DNA of 64,000 nt from Theobroma cacao (lineage: Eukaryota > Streptophyta > Magnoliopsida > Malvales > Malvaceae), in NCBI RefSeq assembly GCF_000208745.1, contig NC_030855.1, forward strand, positions 20,048,842-20,112,841, in the 5' to 3' direction. Position 1 is the stretch's first letter; each line of letters starts with the position of its first letter. Below, one piece after another: positions 10,518 to 24,584 of this stretch. The notes beneath the pieces were generated by a model, which saw nothing but the letters and a program-made list of their open reading frames with translations, made no database searches and was not told where the DNA came from. Position numbers and translations under genes: made by a program.

Positions 10518-12878
10518 TCACTGAGAGTACATGTGAAGTGGGAGCCTAGGCTGTGCCACAGCCTCAAGTGGGAATTTTTTAGGGGTGGAAAGCCCGAAAA
10601 TTTCCTCCATATTGAGATCTTCTTTTGCCATGTTTCCAGGCAATTTCCAAGTAAACCCATGTAAAAGATTAGCCAAACTTGCTTGAATGACCTTAATCCC
10701 GAGAGGATATCCAGGGCACATCCTCCTTCCAGCCCCAAACGGCAACAGCTCAAAATCATGACCTTTGACATCGATAGCCTTCCCAATGAATCTGTCGGGG
10801 CAAAATTCATCGGGGTTGTCCCAAAGAGTAGGGTCTCTCCCGATTGTCCATACGTTTACAAGAACTCTAGTGTCCTTAGGAATGTCATAACCAGCTAGTT
10901 GGCAGTCTTCTCGAGCAAGGCGAGGCACCAGCATGGGTGCCACAGGGTGCAAACGCATAGTCTCTTTAGCAATTGAGTTGACGTAGGGTAGGTTCGCAAT
11001 GTCGTTTTCTTCTACCCATCTATCTCTGCCGATTACCCTGTCTAGTTCTTCCGTGGCCTTTGCAAAAATTTCTGGCTTTTTCAAAAGCTCCGAAATTGCC
11101 CATTCTACGGTCACTGCTGAACTCTCGGTTCCACCAGCTATCAAATCCTGAAACATCAGTAATTCAAATATTATTAATAACATAAGCTAATGTTGCCCAA
11201 AATGAAAAATCAACTGTCCATTTTCTTTTCTTTACTTTTTCTTTTGTAAAGGAAATTTTCTGGTAGTTGTAACTTCATTGCCCATAGGCAGAAAGGGAAA
11301 GCAACCAACAAGTCTTTCATAATTCATATTAAAGCCAAAAACAATAAAAAAAATTGAGTGAAGGCATGGAGCCTACTGGGAAGCGCACTACACAAATATC
11401 ACATCTGTGTGTCTGCTCCTCCAATAACAACAATAAACAATGACTTCACCATCTTTTAATTAAGAAATTACTCAGTTTTTTTTTCTCCTTTTTTATGTGG
11501 AAGAGAATGGCTACTTTAATTATTTATGTAGACAAGAAATAATTAAGTCTGAATGTGCATTCCATTATTGATATATCCTTTGTGCAAGAAGGTTATTTCC
11601 CTTCCAAGTGGGGATGGCTACGGATTAGCAGGTCCCTCTTTTTGTAATGCTATGAGTATCTAATTTGTTTTTTCCTTTTTTAACTTAAAGTCCGAGTGAC
11701 ATGATGCCAACTATACGTCGACCTTTCTAGTAAATTGCAAGGAAATTAAAATGATCAAGGACTTGATGACTTGATCTAGATCAAGACTCAACAAGGCACC
11801 AGTCAATTTTGAAGACAGCCAGACAGCGAACAGAAAAATCCAAGAACGTGTATACTTGGTTTATTTTTTATAAACAAAAAGAAATTTCAATAAATATTCT
11901 ATTTCTCTATTGGCTAAAAAAATTATCTTTTTACGCAGAGAGAGAGAGAGAGAGAGAGAGCTGACCCGTTACCTGACTAAATGCCTTAACACCATGCCTT
12001 TCAAGCTTGACATCAAGATGGGGATCATCAGCAAGCTGCAAAAGCACATCCACCATATCCTTAGCAACATAATCTTTGACCCCTTTTCTCCTAGCATTAT
12101 GTTCATCCAAAACGTGCTCCAAGAATCTGTCGAACTTCTTGCTCAGGGCCTTCATTCTCTTAATATAACCTTGCAAATCCAGGAAACTGAGCCAGGGAAT
12201 CGAGTCGCCTATATCCAGCACCCCGTTAAGCAGGAACAACTCGTCAAGCATCTCCTTGAACTCCTTTGGGGTGACAATCTCATTTTCACCAGTCCCCTCC
12301 GTGTATTTTTTCCCCAACACCATCCTACTGATTACGTTAAGACTCAAACTCGAAAGATGATCTTTCAAACAAATCGGGGAACCGGATAAGTTGCACAAGC
12401 CTTTTAGCAACAAATTCATTTCTTCTCTTCGGATATACTCGTATGACTCCAGGCGTTTCGCACTAAAAAGTTCCGTTAGGCACATTTTACGTGCTTGACG
12501 CCAATACGGGCCGTACGGCGACCATGTAATGTCAGAGTAATTGTAAGTAGTATATTTGCCTGCAGCAATTTTAGGCCGGCCAGCGAAGGCAACATCATGA
12601 GTTCTAAGAATGGCCTTGGCCATTTCAACAGAAGAGCCCACGATAACGGGGAATGACCCGAACCGAAGTTGCATGATGGGCCCGTATTTTTGGGAAAGGG
12701 CATGGATGGATCGGTGGGGAAGCGAGCCGATGAGGTTGAGGTTGCCGATTATGGGCCAGGGCTTTGGACCCGGCGGCAAGTTTAATTTACGGCGACGGCG
12801 GAGACGGAGGGAGAGGAGGACGAGGGCTATTGTGGCAAGCCATGCTGCTAAGTAAGAAGCCCAAGACGGAGTTTCCAT
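10518..12878 (-). CDS. Cytochrome P450, CYP92A-like (71 clan)
   Basis: This should be an ER-anchored haem-thiolate monooxygenase. Exon 1 is 12878-11973 (302 codons, phase 0, donor CAG|GTAACG). The intron is 11972-11148, and exon 2 is 11147-10518 (acceptor TTTCAG|GATTTG), giving 511 aa, a normal length. Seen in order: an N-terminal membrane anchor (about residues 8-24) followed by a basic RLRRRRK stretch, the proline hinge LPPGPKPW, the I-helix oxygen-binding AGGTESS just after the intron, the ExxR motif in KETMRLHP, the PERF-region FCPDRFIG, and the haem loop PFGAGRRMCPG with its Cys ligand. The hinge region and 'GKYTTYNYSDITWSPYGPYW' resemble the CYP92A group, some members of which are elicitor-induced or act on terpenoids or flavonoids. 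The substrate cannot be read from the sequence. All catalytic motifs are intact, so it is probably functional. Confidence 0.93.
11937..11960. repeat. (GA)n microsatellite in P450 intron
   Basis: About twelve AG/GA units begin roughly a dozen bases inside the intron from the donor. On the coding strand this is a CT tract. Confidence 0.9.
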
Positions 12879-12960
12879 TTATTCTGTTATCTAGTAATGG
12901 GGATGGAGGTGATGATGATGTACAAATGGTTGAGTGTGGAAGGGTCGAAATGAGTGGCTT

Positions 12961-12970
12961 GTATTTATAG
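12961..12970 (-). promoter_or_regulatory. TATA box of the P450 gene
   Basis: The minus strand reads CTATAAATAC about 85-90 bp upstream of the P450 ATG, a normal plant TATA-to-ATG spacing. Inference from sequence and position. Confidence 0.6.
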
Positions 12971-15900
12971 ACGAAAAAAAGACAAAAAACAAAGGATCAA
13001 AGTTCAGAGACAATAATAGTTTAAGTTATGGGATACCCATTCTGCAATGGCGTTATTTGTGTGATGTGGGGACGTGGGATGAAATGTGTTCCTCGCTTGA
13101 ATTCTTTACTTGAAAAGTGGAATCCAAATAGTCCTATTGCAATGAGTTCAGATGGCTTGACCGCGGACTTTGAACTTCGTGGAAATTCCTGCTAACTTTC
13201 TCCTCAGCTTCCTGGAAGTTATAGAATTTTCGCTTTTCATGAATCACGATGACTTGAGTGAAAAGGGGTGCAAATTATTTAGTTGCACTTGAAGTTGACC
13301 TGAGTCAATGCAGACGGTGGCTCCATTCTTAGTGGCTCGGAGATATACCTTCGTTTTTTTAATTTTGTTTGAACTAGCTTGCTTTTCATTTTTCTACATG
13401 ATGAAACCCCTGATTAAGTAGAGACAAAGAGAAATTTCATCTTAAGTAGGCAACTCGTTTTCCTTTTGCTATGAATCCCGAGGCAAATTTCAGTTAAAAA
13501 TATGAATAATTAAAAAAACATAAAATGTTTTTTTTTTAAATTAAGTAAAAGGAAATTCGGATACATATAATTTGTTTAAGTAAAATAATAAAAACATTTA
13601 TCATTAAGTCCATTATTCAAATAAAAATATTTTATGATTTTATATATACAATATTAAAGGCATGTTTCATGTTATATATTCTAACATTTATCTTAATTCT
13701 TGTTCTTGTTGTTCACTTCTCTTTTATGGTATGTTTCACTCGTTTTGAATAAATAAATTTACTAATTCAAATAATATGTTCCTATAAAAAGAGTTTATAT
13801 ATGAAAAACATGTTTTTAACAAAATGCGTTTAAATTAATTAGTGTAATTTTAAACCATAATTTTATTCCAAAATATATTTTCAAAAACTCATTCTTAATT
13901 TTGACATTAAAAAAAAAAAAACACTGCGTTGTATATATACATCTTATAAATAAATGTGAACCTAAGTTTAAAATATAAGACTTTTGTGAGTATGGTTTTG
14001 TCATATTCACTAATTCTTTAAAGTAAACTTCCTTGACTATGCTCCCAAGGGAGGTTGAGGTCCCTATGACATTTTGGGCCCTCGCCTGACAATCACCAAA
14101 TCTAATTAGCAGCTCAAAATTGGAAAACTTCATCAAATCTTCTTCTTCTTTTTTTAATGAAAAACTTTCAATAAATCGTAATCAGTGAAATTAATGATAA
14201 AATGAGTAATTAATGAAATTATTTAAACTATTCTTATTGGAGTGATGACCACGAAGGGCATTCTCAAGGTATGAATGTATTTATAGTTATAGATAAACCC
14301 AATGAACCTAAAGATAGATGTGGGTTTCTCTTAGTGGCGGGTTTTTAATTTATTTTTTTTATGAGTATAAAATTATAAATATATAAGTTGTCACCCCTGT
14401 TTAATTTAAATGAATTAGTTTGGCATTGTGGTAAATCATTTTTGTTAAATTTTAGAGGTTCGGGTTCAATTCTTTGAGGTCCAAAATTTGAAGTTATTTT
14501 TCTTTTTATCTTATAGAGTAAACTCAAATTTTGAAAATATTTTTCTTATTTTTTTTCATATAGAGTAAAAGATGCATTGCTTAACTATAAGTGTAAATCA
14601 AAATTTTGAAATTATTTTTTTTATTTTTCTTTTTTTATTATAAAGTAAAAGATACATTGCTTAACTTTGTTTAAAGAGTATAATTGCCTAAAGGGTATAA
14701 TTTTTTATTTTAATTTTTCTTACAATATGTTGATTTGATTTAAACACTTATACGATATGTGTTTTTTAAAAAAAAACCCTTCATTTTTTAAATGTAATTT
14801 TACTAGAATATTTTGTATTATTGTATAAAATATGTTATGGTTCTATGAAGCAAAAGATGCATTGTTTAATTGCCTAAACAACATAAATTTTTAGTTTAAT
14901 TTTTTTTACAATCTATTCATTCGATTTAAGCAATTATGTAATATGTCATACGTTAGAATAAAAAACTGACTAAGAATGTGATTAAAATATTTAAAAAATT
15001 TCAATAATCTTATCTTACTTTTTAAAATTAAATAGGTATAAAGTGATTGCTAGAAACATTAACATGGATTTAGTTATCAATGAATTTGAAAATATAAAAT
15101 CACGTTGAGCATAGCTTATAATGTCTAATGTAAAAATCTAATATTAATTTTTCTTTTTGCTTTATGTTTATTTATATTGATGAATTTGAAAATTTATATT
15201 CAAACTGTTAATAAAATTTTATGTTATAATTTAATTTTATTTCAAAAGTGATTAATTTTTTACTCTAAATCGAGTTATTGATCTGATCCACAACTTTATA
15301 TGATTGCTCTTTAACCATTTTTCAAATAAAATTCAGGATTCCCTATCGTAAAATTAAAATTAAAAACATTTATTTGATGGAGCTATTTCCTATTAATTAA
15401 CAATCAAAAAAGCAAACATGCAAAGCACTCATACAATATTACGTTAATTATTCAATTCAAACATAAAACAATAACTTTTAACAACCATCTCCTTGGAGTC
15501 ATCCATACCTAATTCTTTTTTTTTTTTTGGATAAACACACCTAATTCATTTTTAACTTCTTAAGTGTAATTATGAAGACAAAAATAAATAATTTCTTTAT
15601 TTTTTTCGCTTTAATTTTACTTATTTCTAGTACTATGGTTTTTTGTATAATGTGAAAACTTAAAAGGATAGTTGGCTGCAATTTTCACATTGAATAATTA
15701 TTATAGACCCGACAAATCTTTAATTTATTTTCAACCATATTGCTACCCTTCTGTGTTTCCATGGCAAAATGATAATGACAAATAAATTAAACAAATAGTA
15801 CAAAGGAGATATCGACAAAGACTTGTCGTGGATGGGTCATTATCCTTTGAATAATCTATAACTATATTTAAAGGACATCAAAGGGCTTCCTTGTTTGACA

Positions 15901-18644
15901 TTTGGTAATATTGTCTGAAGGAGAATAGCTCTAAAGGGCTTCCTTCCATCAATATAATTATTACTTTTTCTTTTTTTTTTCAACAGTTAGTATTAAATAT
16001 TAAATTATATTTAATAAATATTAAAATAACAATTAAAATGTAATTGTCTTTCTTTACATTAAAAGTTAAAAAAATTGAATCCAAGTATTTACTTGAGAAA
16101 AAATATATACATGTCAATCACTGAATCAAATTATACAATACAATTTTTTTTATCAAATTAAAATATGGAACTATTATTCATAAAAGTTCAATTCTAATTT
16201 TTATAAATCTTAAATTTTAAGTTTTCTTATATTTAAAAGTATTCTCTATTTTTTACTTTCTAAAATAAAAAATACTAACTCATAAAATAACAATCTAAGG
16301 GAATTTAAATATATATATTGACATAACTTTAGTATCTATTTGCAAACATGGCAAGATGGAGAAAAAGAAATAGTAAGAAATGATGGACTTATATATAGTC
16401 TTGCTAAGGTATATGTCCTTAAGTAGTGTTTGATATGAGAGAAGTGAGAGTAGATTCCGTACAATGTACCTAAGTAAATTATATTAGAGTATTTATTTTG
16501 AAACAAACCACTGTAATGTAAAATTGTAATAAATCATATTACAGTTAATAAATGTAATGTGATTGCAGTCTAAAACCAATACAATCAGATTGCATTGCAC
16601 TTTATAATGTTATTAAAGATAATTTTACCCTTCAATTTTGTTACTTTGTTAAAAATATTTTAGAATGTTATAATTTATTTTTTTATATAGATTTCAATGA
16701 TATTTTTTTATTATTCTTAATAGTTATGGTGCTTATCAATAAAATTTATATTATTCTTTTTAAAAAATTAAAATAAAATATATAACATAGAAAATTATAT
16801 TAAAAATGAAAATAAAATATATAAAATTATAATAAAAATAAAATATATAACATTAAAAATATATTTAAAAATAATATTATATAAAAAATAATAAAAAATA
16901 AGTAATGATGGCTACAATAACAACAATTATATATTTTGTAAAATTATATTTTGTACATGTCAATGTACACCGACAATTAGATTTGATAACATAATTACTA
17001 TTGTATATTTATTTCATAAAATTCTCTTAACTCAATTGAAAGAAAAAATTTACCATCCAGAACGCATCACACAAACAGTAACCTAATAATTAAATAAATA
17101 AATCACTTATTATTACATTTTGGACTATAATTTTTTTCTCCCGCAATTGCTGACATCTAAAATCATATCGAAGGTGACGAACCATGATTCACATCATTAT
17201 TTGTTGATCTTTTTTAACATTGTTTATATCAAATTAGATGGGTTTTGAATACCAATCTATTTCTCAATATCCGAAACTAATTCCTAATATTGCGTCTATA
17301 GAGTTATGGATCAACTAATTAAATGACCCAACATTTTATTTCTTTACAGGAAAGCCATTATTGAGAGAAAACTCTGAAATTATATGAACAAAATTGCTAT
17401 CATTCGATTGAGGAAGGAAACCATGATTTTCTTTTCTCTTTTTGTAAATGTTCGTCATATATAAATGAAGGAAATATATTGACTATTGCCAAATGCCGAC
17501 TAACTAGGCCTAAAACGGCCCAACTTTTGTCATGTAGGACCTAGTTAGTACCAAATGAACTTGCCATTGCCAGATTAGTGGTTCTGGATTTTGCTACGTC
17601 GTGTCATGGGATACCACACAAATGATAACACCTCTTTTAACACTTAAATTTCATAAGAAATTAACTCGATTGATAAATTGTCGATTTTAATAATAAATTA
17701 ATTGATTTCGAATTTTATCAATCAATAACCTGTTTCAAATCTCCACAATTAATGTTGGAATTTTATTTAAAATGTTGAAAATTTGAAGATAATTTTGTTG
17801 TGAAAGAATGGACCAACAACAACAACACGAGCATCGAGTAGTGTTGATAAGAATCGAGACAGGTTGGTGTCTGATTTTCCTTTAGCCTACTTGATGTCTT
17901 GTCAGTCTCAAGTTAGTGCTCTCTATTGTAAGATGTAACGCCAAACAAAAAGATGAAGATCCTTACTAATATCTTCTTAATAATTACATTTCCAGCAACA
18001 TCCCAAACACGCAATCTTAAGTTTTTTAACATCTGCTTACAAAAAGTTATTCAATGTTACTATATTGCAATTGAAAAAAAATTGTAGAGAAAAGGGAAAC
18101 TAACCGACGTAATTTTAAGCAGCCAAACCTTGTGCTGGATGAAGATAGAAATAACTGTTAACTTTGATCCCAAATCCATCAAGCTTCTTATCCAAAACCA
18201 AGTGTGATATGAGACAGACACCAAGTGAGAAGAAATAGTTTTGGTCTCAAGCCCTCGTGGAAACCTCAAAATGGAAACCTCAAAACGTTGTCATTCCGAA
18301 GGCCCATATTTGAAGGTCAGATGGTATGGCGGGCCTTGTTTAGTTCGCCCTCGCCTTGGCATTGTGTGAAAGCCAGGACCATCTTTACCAGATGTTGGTA
18401 AACTTATTATTCAATTCCCCATCTCTTCGAACCTTAATACTAATTTAGATTGCATAAAAATACTATGATACAACAGCATGCTTACAAACTCTATATCATA
18501 TACACCCCTAGCTAGTTTTAAAATAAGTATGCCGATTGCTGACCACTATTGGGATCCAGCACAAAGGGCTAATGAATTATACACCTAAGTTTTGATTAAA
18601 AATAAAATAAAGAAAAAATTGAGCACCATGACTCCTATTTTGGA
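12971..18644. other. Long AT-rich intergenic region
   Basis: This is the 5' flank of the P450 gene and 3' flank of the lipoxygenase gene. No supported coding gene. ORFs such as 13816-14136 (minus) are AT-driven. Around 14515-14870 there are two to three degenerate copies of a unit containing 'GTAAAAGATGCATTGCTTAA'. A tRNA-like SINE candidate lies at about 14400-14530 (listed separately). The rest shows only poly-A/T and AT-rich stretches. Confidence 0.5.
14400..14530 (+). mobile_element. Possible tRNA-derived SINE
   Basis: A box-A-like TAGTTTGGCATTG (about 14415) is followed some 40 bases later by a box-B-like GGTTCGGGTTCAATTC (14458-14473), the spacing and order of an internal RNA polymerase III promoter. 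It leads into T/A-rich sequence. No target duplication was identified, so the call is weak. Confidence 0.3.
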
Positions 18645-21600
18645 TCATATTGAAACACTGTTGGGTACTCCCCTGCATGTTACCCCAGGGCCTGAGCTAG
18701 GTGCAAGTAGCTCATACGATATCACCCCAGCTCCACACCGGTTCTTGAGGCTAGGGTCAGCATTCCTTTTCTCAATCTCCTTTTCTATCCGTCGGATCTC
18801 CGCGGAAAATCCGAAAGATGCCTCAATTATCTCAGCATCACCGGACCAAATCGATGGTTGCTGTCTTTCCCCCAGGTACTCCTCGTCGGGCGAGTGCGTG
18901 GACAAGGTGTCGACCACGGCCATGTATTTCGTAGCTTGTAATAAACTTGGCAATGCTGATAGGAAATATTTTTGTGGATCAGCTAGGAAATTAGCATACT
19001 CTGGGTCATTTTCTTCGGGTATTAATCTTCTCATTAGAGGTGGGTGGTTAGGCACATAACCACCGTAAGGGTACTGTCCGAAATTGAGTGCAGCGTGTTG
19101 GGCGGATGCAAGCCAAATGATGGTGGTGAGGATGGAGACTAGGTCGTCAGCGGTGTTCAACGTAGGCCACCAGTCCTCGTGGCTGATATCGGCGTGGCCT
19201 ACGTGGATGGACTCATGGTACCAGGATTGTAGCTCTTTGTCATTGCTTATCACGCTTGAATTTGGGTAGTATCGGTTCACGTAGGTTCGAACCCAATTCT
19301 CAATCGCGTTCCAAATAAGCAGCCCGTCCGAGGCGTATGGGTAGTCTTCGATTAGGAGCTTTACACCATGTGGCTGTGTTGGGTCAGGTTCCGCAATTCC
19401 CCTGTATAATGAAAGGACAATTCATCTGTTAGGTTCAGTTTTAAGATTTTCAACCACCAAATTTAGCAAAACATAAATTCCATGTCGAGAAAGAACTCGG
19501 AGGTCTTATACAGAAATGTCTATGTTCCAATTTGTCTCCTGTTGGCGTTGAATTATTTGTTTTCCATTTCAATCGCTTATAAAATTAAAGACACAATCAG
19601 TATTTTACCTGCGAATTAGATCAGCAGGTAGGCCCTCCTTGTCAAAGCGCCAATGGCTCCGGTAGGCGGCAGCACTCATCTCCATGCAGTAGCGACCGGG
19701 AGTGAAGCAAGACTCGATAACACCATCCGCGCTGATCAAGGTTTGGCGAGCTACAGAATTGATCTCTAGTGTATATCTCATATGTGGATCCAAAAGCTTA
19801 AAAATTGGGTGCATTGCGCTCAATTGCCTATGCGCCGCAAGTATAAATGGCTCCATGCATGCATGTGTACGTAACCTATTGTCATTAAAAATAATTCAGC
19901 TTATGATAATAAAATCATAGCAAATATAATTTGATGTTTAAGGAATATAAGCTTTGCTTACCAGTGGTTAACCAATTGGTGAACTCCGGCGTCGTTAGAG
20001 CAAACGTGAGCCTTAGCCAACTGCCAAATCCAATTGGTAGTTGCATCGACAGGAGGCGTGACAACACGCTTGGATCGTGAACGTGGTGCAGTGGGTGGGA
20101 GGCTTAGTTCTATTGCGATTGGCTTCAAAGTTCCGCTAGGAGTCAAGAAAAATATGGTACGAGTACCATATGATTTTTGCCCATCAAGTGCATTAATCCG
20201 ATCAAGAAATGGTAGGTAAATGTCATGATAATCCACAATAAACAGCTTGTTTTCTTCCAAAGCCTGAACAAAAATTTAACAAATACAAGAAAATTAACAT
20301 ATTTGACATTCAGAAAGTGACGATTAAAACACTATGATTTGATGAAATAATTATGAAAAATTACCTGTTTTACAGTCATGCCATTGAGCTGGCCCACGAT
20401 GTGTTCTTCCTTGAGGGCAGATTCCTGTGGACCATAGATTTCAGGGTCGAGCTTGCTCACTGGTGGAAAAGTTGCAAGTCTCTCGATGTTGACAGGGTTG
20501 ACACCTGCCAATGCTTGACGGGCAAATTCGTCATCTCGCAACCAAGCAAACTTGTCCTCTGCATATGGGGATCACAATTTTCTTTCAGCAAAAGTAGTCT
20601 TAAACCTTTTTGACCCACATGTAAAATGCGTACACATTATAGTGCACTCTGCCATCATAAAAAAGATTGTTCGCATATGGAAATTAGACTTTGTGATAGG
20701 CAAGCGATTTGTACTCACTGGAAACTACTTTGGGGGTTTCAAATTTGAGGAGTCCTTCGCTAGATTCTTGTATTTTGCTGACCATTTTTGGTAGTGGAAG
20801 GTTCTTCACGAATTCCTCTTGTAAACCTAATTTGAGGAGGAGCCCTTCTTTGTAAAGGCCATCGATGTCAGCAAAGGAGTTTATGTCGCGGTTATAGGCT
20901 GAAATGCTGGCTTTTAATTGCGGGAGCAAGTTGTGAAGCACTGCTCTAAGCCTCCCGGCAGAGAAAGTATTCTGCTTTGACTCCTCAAATTGTTCATCTC
21001 TAGGCACATACGTCGGCAATGGCTTCTCAACTCGGCTCTCTGCTTGAATGTCTGCCATTTACAAATTAGAATTAGAATTTATTAGCCTCATCACGGCTAC
21101 CCTAAAAAATTAAAGGTGACACAGTATTGATTCATTCACATGCTGTTAGCTTTCACTCGCATCAAAGTTTCCAATACAAAACCATACCAGTTAATCCCAA
21201 ATTTTTTATAATAGGTATTCTTTTAGTTGACAATAGGATAGTGAGATTTAAAAGTTTAATATTCCATATCCAAAGTTATTTAAAAAAAAAAACCCCAGTG
21301 GAAAAAGTAAAGACAGAATGTGGCGCTGGACCACTAATTCTGGTCATCAGCTTTTTTAACAAATAGACAATCACAAAACAGTACACCAGTCCCATTTATA
21401 AATTGATAAAGAAATTTTCCACAATGATTCCACCTTTTTCCTTCCTGCAATCAAAGTATTCCAAGGGATCTTTCTAAAGAGCAGCCTTGTTTATCACGTG
21501 CTCAATTTTTGTTTAACTTTTTTTTTATAGTAATTCTTAAGGCATACAAGCTATCTAGAATTGGCATCAGAAAATGGAAATGGTCGAATCAGTAGCATAT

Positions 21601-23556
21601 TTACCGGTTTCAGTTGGAGGACGCCCTGTACGACACCGTCTTGGGTAAGGAATTTTTTCACCTCCAAGCGTTGGCCTAGCAAATTCATTTCCCCTGTCTG
21701 GATTTCCCAAGTCATTGTACACATTGAAGTCGTAAATCCTGTCTGAGAGTTTTCTGGCTCCTTTGCCATTGCCCCTGAGATCCCTTAGCTCCTTCTCTCT
21801 TAGTGCTTTAAGACCTTTGGGTGTCTCGCTCGGTAAATAAGGCTGCTCAAAAAGGGGCAAACTAAATATCAGAAATGATCGTTCTACCGGTATTACATTA
21901 ACTACTGTTTTCAATTATTGCAGCTAATGATTTGATGTTTTCGGTAATCGACCCGATCCTGCCTACAAAACCCGACAAAATTCTGACTAGTTTTTATGGT
22001 AGCTGGGAGCTGGCTTCCTACCATGTTCCCTTTCGGCGTGCTGGTCCAGCCACCCAATATTAAGGAAATTTGTTATTGTTACCTTGTTCTTTTCCCAATT
22101 CACACTCATATTTATTGTACCCAACTTCCGATTCAACCTCAGCCTTAAAACTTGGTTAAATTAATTTATAGTACTACATTTATGAAAAGGGTCACGGTTC
22201 ATTTTCTTGGTCAGATTAACTTATCAATCAATTAACAATAAAACCTAGCTCGCATGCGATAATGCCTAGTTTAAATAATTGGATATCCAAGTAAGAAAAG
22301 AAATGAAAGGAAATTTCAATATCAGCTAGCTCTGACTGGTTCAACTTTGTCCTTTGATAAAGATTTAAAAGCTTACAAGCTATACGGTTTTGACCTTTTG
22401 TATGCTTTTTCATTGAACAGATGTCAATTCTCAAGAACACGAAAAGGAGAATCTAACTGGCATTGCACCAAAAAGTCTAAACATTTGAAAATGAACAGGG
22501 AGGGGATACTAATCAATTTGGAAATAATAACTAAAAACATACTAATTGAGAAAGTAAAACTAAGCGAGTGAGCGAGCGTTATCATATTACCAAGCAAATA
22601 AGGTAAGAGAGCGTTACCTGATTAGAGAAGAATATCCTTTTTCCAGGATGATCTTTCTTGGATTGTACCCAGGAGTTGCAAGGAAAATGCACTGGACCGC
22701 AGGCAAATCCTTCAATGGTGATGCTCTCTAGGAAAAACTCCTTTTGGTGCTTGTTTGTCACTGTGATAGCCCCTGGTACCCCAAAGTTGGAGTCCACAAT
22801 AAATTCAGCAGTGTAATGGACCCTCTCAGCTTTAACGTTCGCTTTCTTGGACCAATCCTTCAGCACTGCCTCGCTGCTTTTCTTTGGACCCTTGGTTTCT
22901 TCAATTTAGAGATTAAAAAAAAACCCAGTATTAAACAAAAGTTTTTTTACAGTAAACACAAATTAGTACTAGCTTTAATCCTCGCATGAAACTGGGGAAA
23001 GTTGAAAATTTGGTTTTGGGATCAAATTGAGCAACAGGAAGCTGAAAAAGTGAATAACCCAAAATGAAGAAAACCCAGATATTGGCACAAATGATCACTT
23101 TTTTTTAGCAAAAACCAGGAACAATCTAAAGACAAAATCCAGGAAGAAGCAGAAGGACTTACTAGGATCTTCTTCAGTGCTAATGAGTTCCAAAACAACA
23201 TTCCTTCCGATCTTGTCGGTGAAAGCATCCAAATGCTTAACCAAAGTCTCTTTAAAGTCTTCCTTGTTCTTATTCCTGACCGTCACGGCAGCTCTGACCT
23301 TAAATTTAACCGCTTTTTCCTTTTGATCAGGCACAGCCTTTATCAAATCTTCACTAATAGCAGCCACGGGAGGCTTGGCAACTTTCCTCAAACGTACCCT
23401 CCTTTGCTCCAATGGAAGCAAGACAGGGTTAACCAAGAACTGGTTCTGCTTGCGTTGGAAAGTGGTACTAGTACAATTCAGAAACACTTTTGATGAAGAT
23501 AGAAATGATGATCTCTCAATCAAGGAACGACCCATCATTTCTTTAGCCAGTGCCAT
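18645..23556 (-). CDS. LOX: 13-lipoxygenase, chloroplastic (LOX2 type)
   Basis: It adds O2 to C13 of linoleic/linolenic acid in plastids, the entry step to jasmonates and green-leaf volatiles. Exons: 23556-23163, 22898-22618, 21842-21605, 21051-20719, 20558-20365, 20263-19962, 19875-19609, 19401-18645. All introns are GT-AG and the phases close to 2766 nt, or 921 aa, a usual length for type-2 LOX. The start context is AACAATGGC. The N-terminus (about 1-60) is Ser/Arg/Lys-rich like a transit peptide; a PLAT/LH2 domain (about 85-225) and the catalytic domain follow. The iron ligands are all present: His580 and His585 in HQLVNHWLRTH, His772 and Asn776 in HAALNFGQ, and the C-terminal Ile921. Ala of 'NSVARQ' fits S-specific oxygenation. 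It is likely functional. Which of LOX2/3/4/6 it matches best needs a tree. Confidence 0.96.
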
Positions 23557-23570
23557 TGTTCTGTTAAATT

Positions 23571-23592
23571 CCCTCTCTCTCTCTCTCTTTCT
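23571..23592. repeat. (CT)n tract in LOX 5' UTR
   Basis: The plus strand is CCTCTCTCTC..., so the transcript carries a GA-rich leader just upstream of the LOX ATG. CT/GA-rich leaders are common in plant genes. Confidence 0.8.
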
Positions 23593-23737
23593 CTCCGTGT
23601 CTAAAACAGTTTCTTTTTCTTGTTGTCAGAGTTGTTTCTGCAGAGAAGAGAAACGGGGAGTTTTTAAGAGAGTGATGATTTTTCTCTTTTCCTTTCGTAT
23701 TTTTGAGGAGTTGAGAAAGCAGTTGTGGGCAGTCCTC

Positions 23738-23747
23738 TAATTTATAG
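23738..23747 (-). promoter_or_regulatory. TATA box of the LOX gene
   Basis: The minus strand reads CTATAAATTA, about 180-190 bp upstream of the LOX start codon, leaving a leader that includes the GA-rich tract. Inference from sequence and position. Confidence 0.55.
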
Positions 23748-23748
23748 G

Positions 23749-24550
23749 CAAATTACAAAGAGGGAGGAAGAAAAGTTCATAGACTAATGTGTCCTGTGGT
23801 TTCTCACCGTCCACACGTTTTTCAAATTTTTTGTATTGTGAATGTAACATTAGCGGTCTTTTGATGTTTGCTGCCCTGCTACACTATTTCCATTTGTTAC
23901 TCAATTTTTGATTTATTGCTACAGATATAATAATCAAAGAAACTAGGCAACTGAGTCAAAGCGAGTTTAAGCTATTCTGAGTAAACGACGCGGCTGGGGA
24001 AAGCGATGAGAAAGTGGGAAAATAGTTGCTGGAAAAGGACACTTATCTCCTTGTCTTATAAATAAATGGCAATAATCTTCTTGTGCATTAAGAAACATGT
24101 ACGTTATATGTTTACTAGTATTGTATATGGGTAAATGTTAAATCTAATGTTAGAAATATTTGAGAAGAAACAAGAAATTTTAAAAAGAAAAAAGAGTATG
24201 ATTTTAAAGGCGTCAATTAACACTTTTTTAAAGATATTTTCTCAACCTCCAAGATATAATAAAATTCTTAACACACTTATCAAAATTATAAAAATGACAT
24301 AATAAGATTGTTATTCATATAATAAGCTAATGTATTTATTTTTAATAAAAAATTATTTTTAATAAAAAATTATTTTTTCATAAAAAAATTATTTTTTCTA
24401 TAATATAACTATTCAATAATTATATGTAATAACCTTTCATAGTATAACCATTAAAAAGTTATATTTTAACAAGATAATTATTTATAATTCTTTAATCTCA
24501 ACTTTTTATTAATATGTCCAATGTATATTAACAAGCTATCTGACATCTAA

Positions 24551-24584
<34 letters not shown>

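Noticed and set aside
11910..12855. Plus-strand ORFs (e.g. 11910-12389, 12610-12855)
   Set aside because: Antisense shadows of P450 exon 1, which has all family motifs in the correct frame.
18592..19059. 155-codon plus-strand ORF
   Set aside because: Antisense shadow of LOX exon 8.
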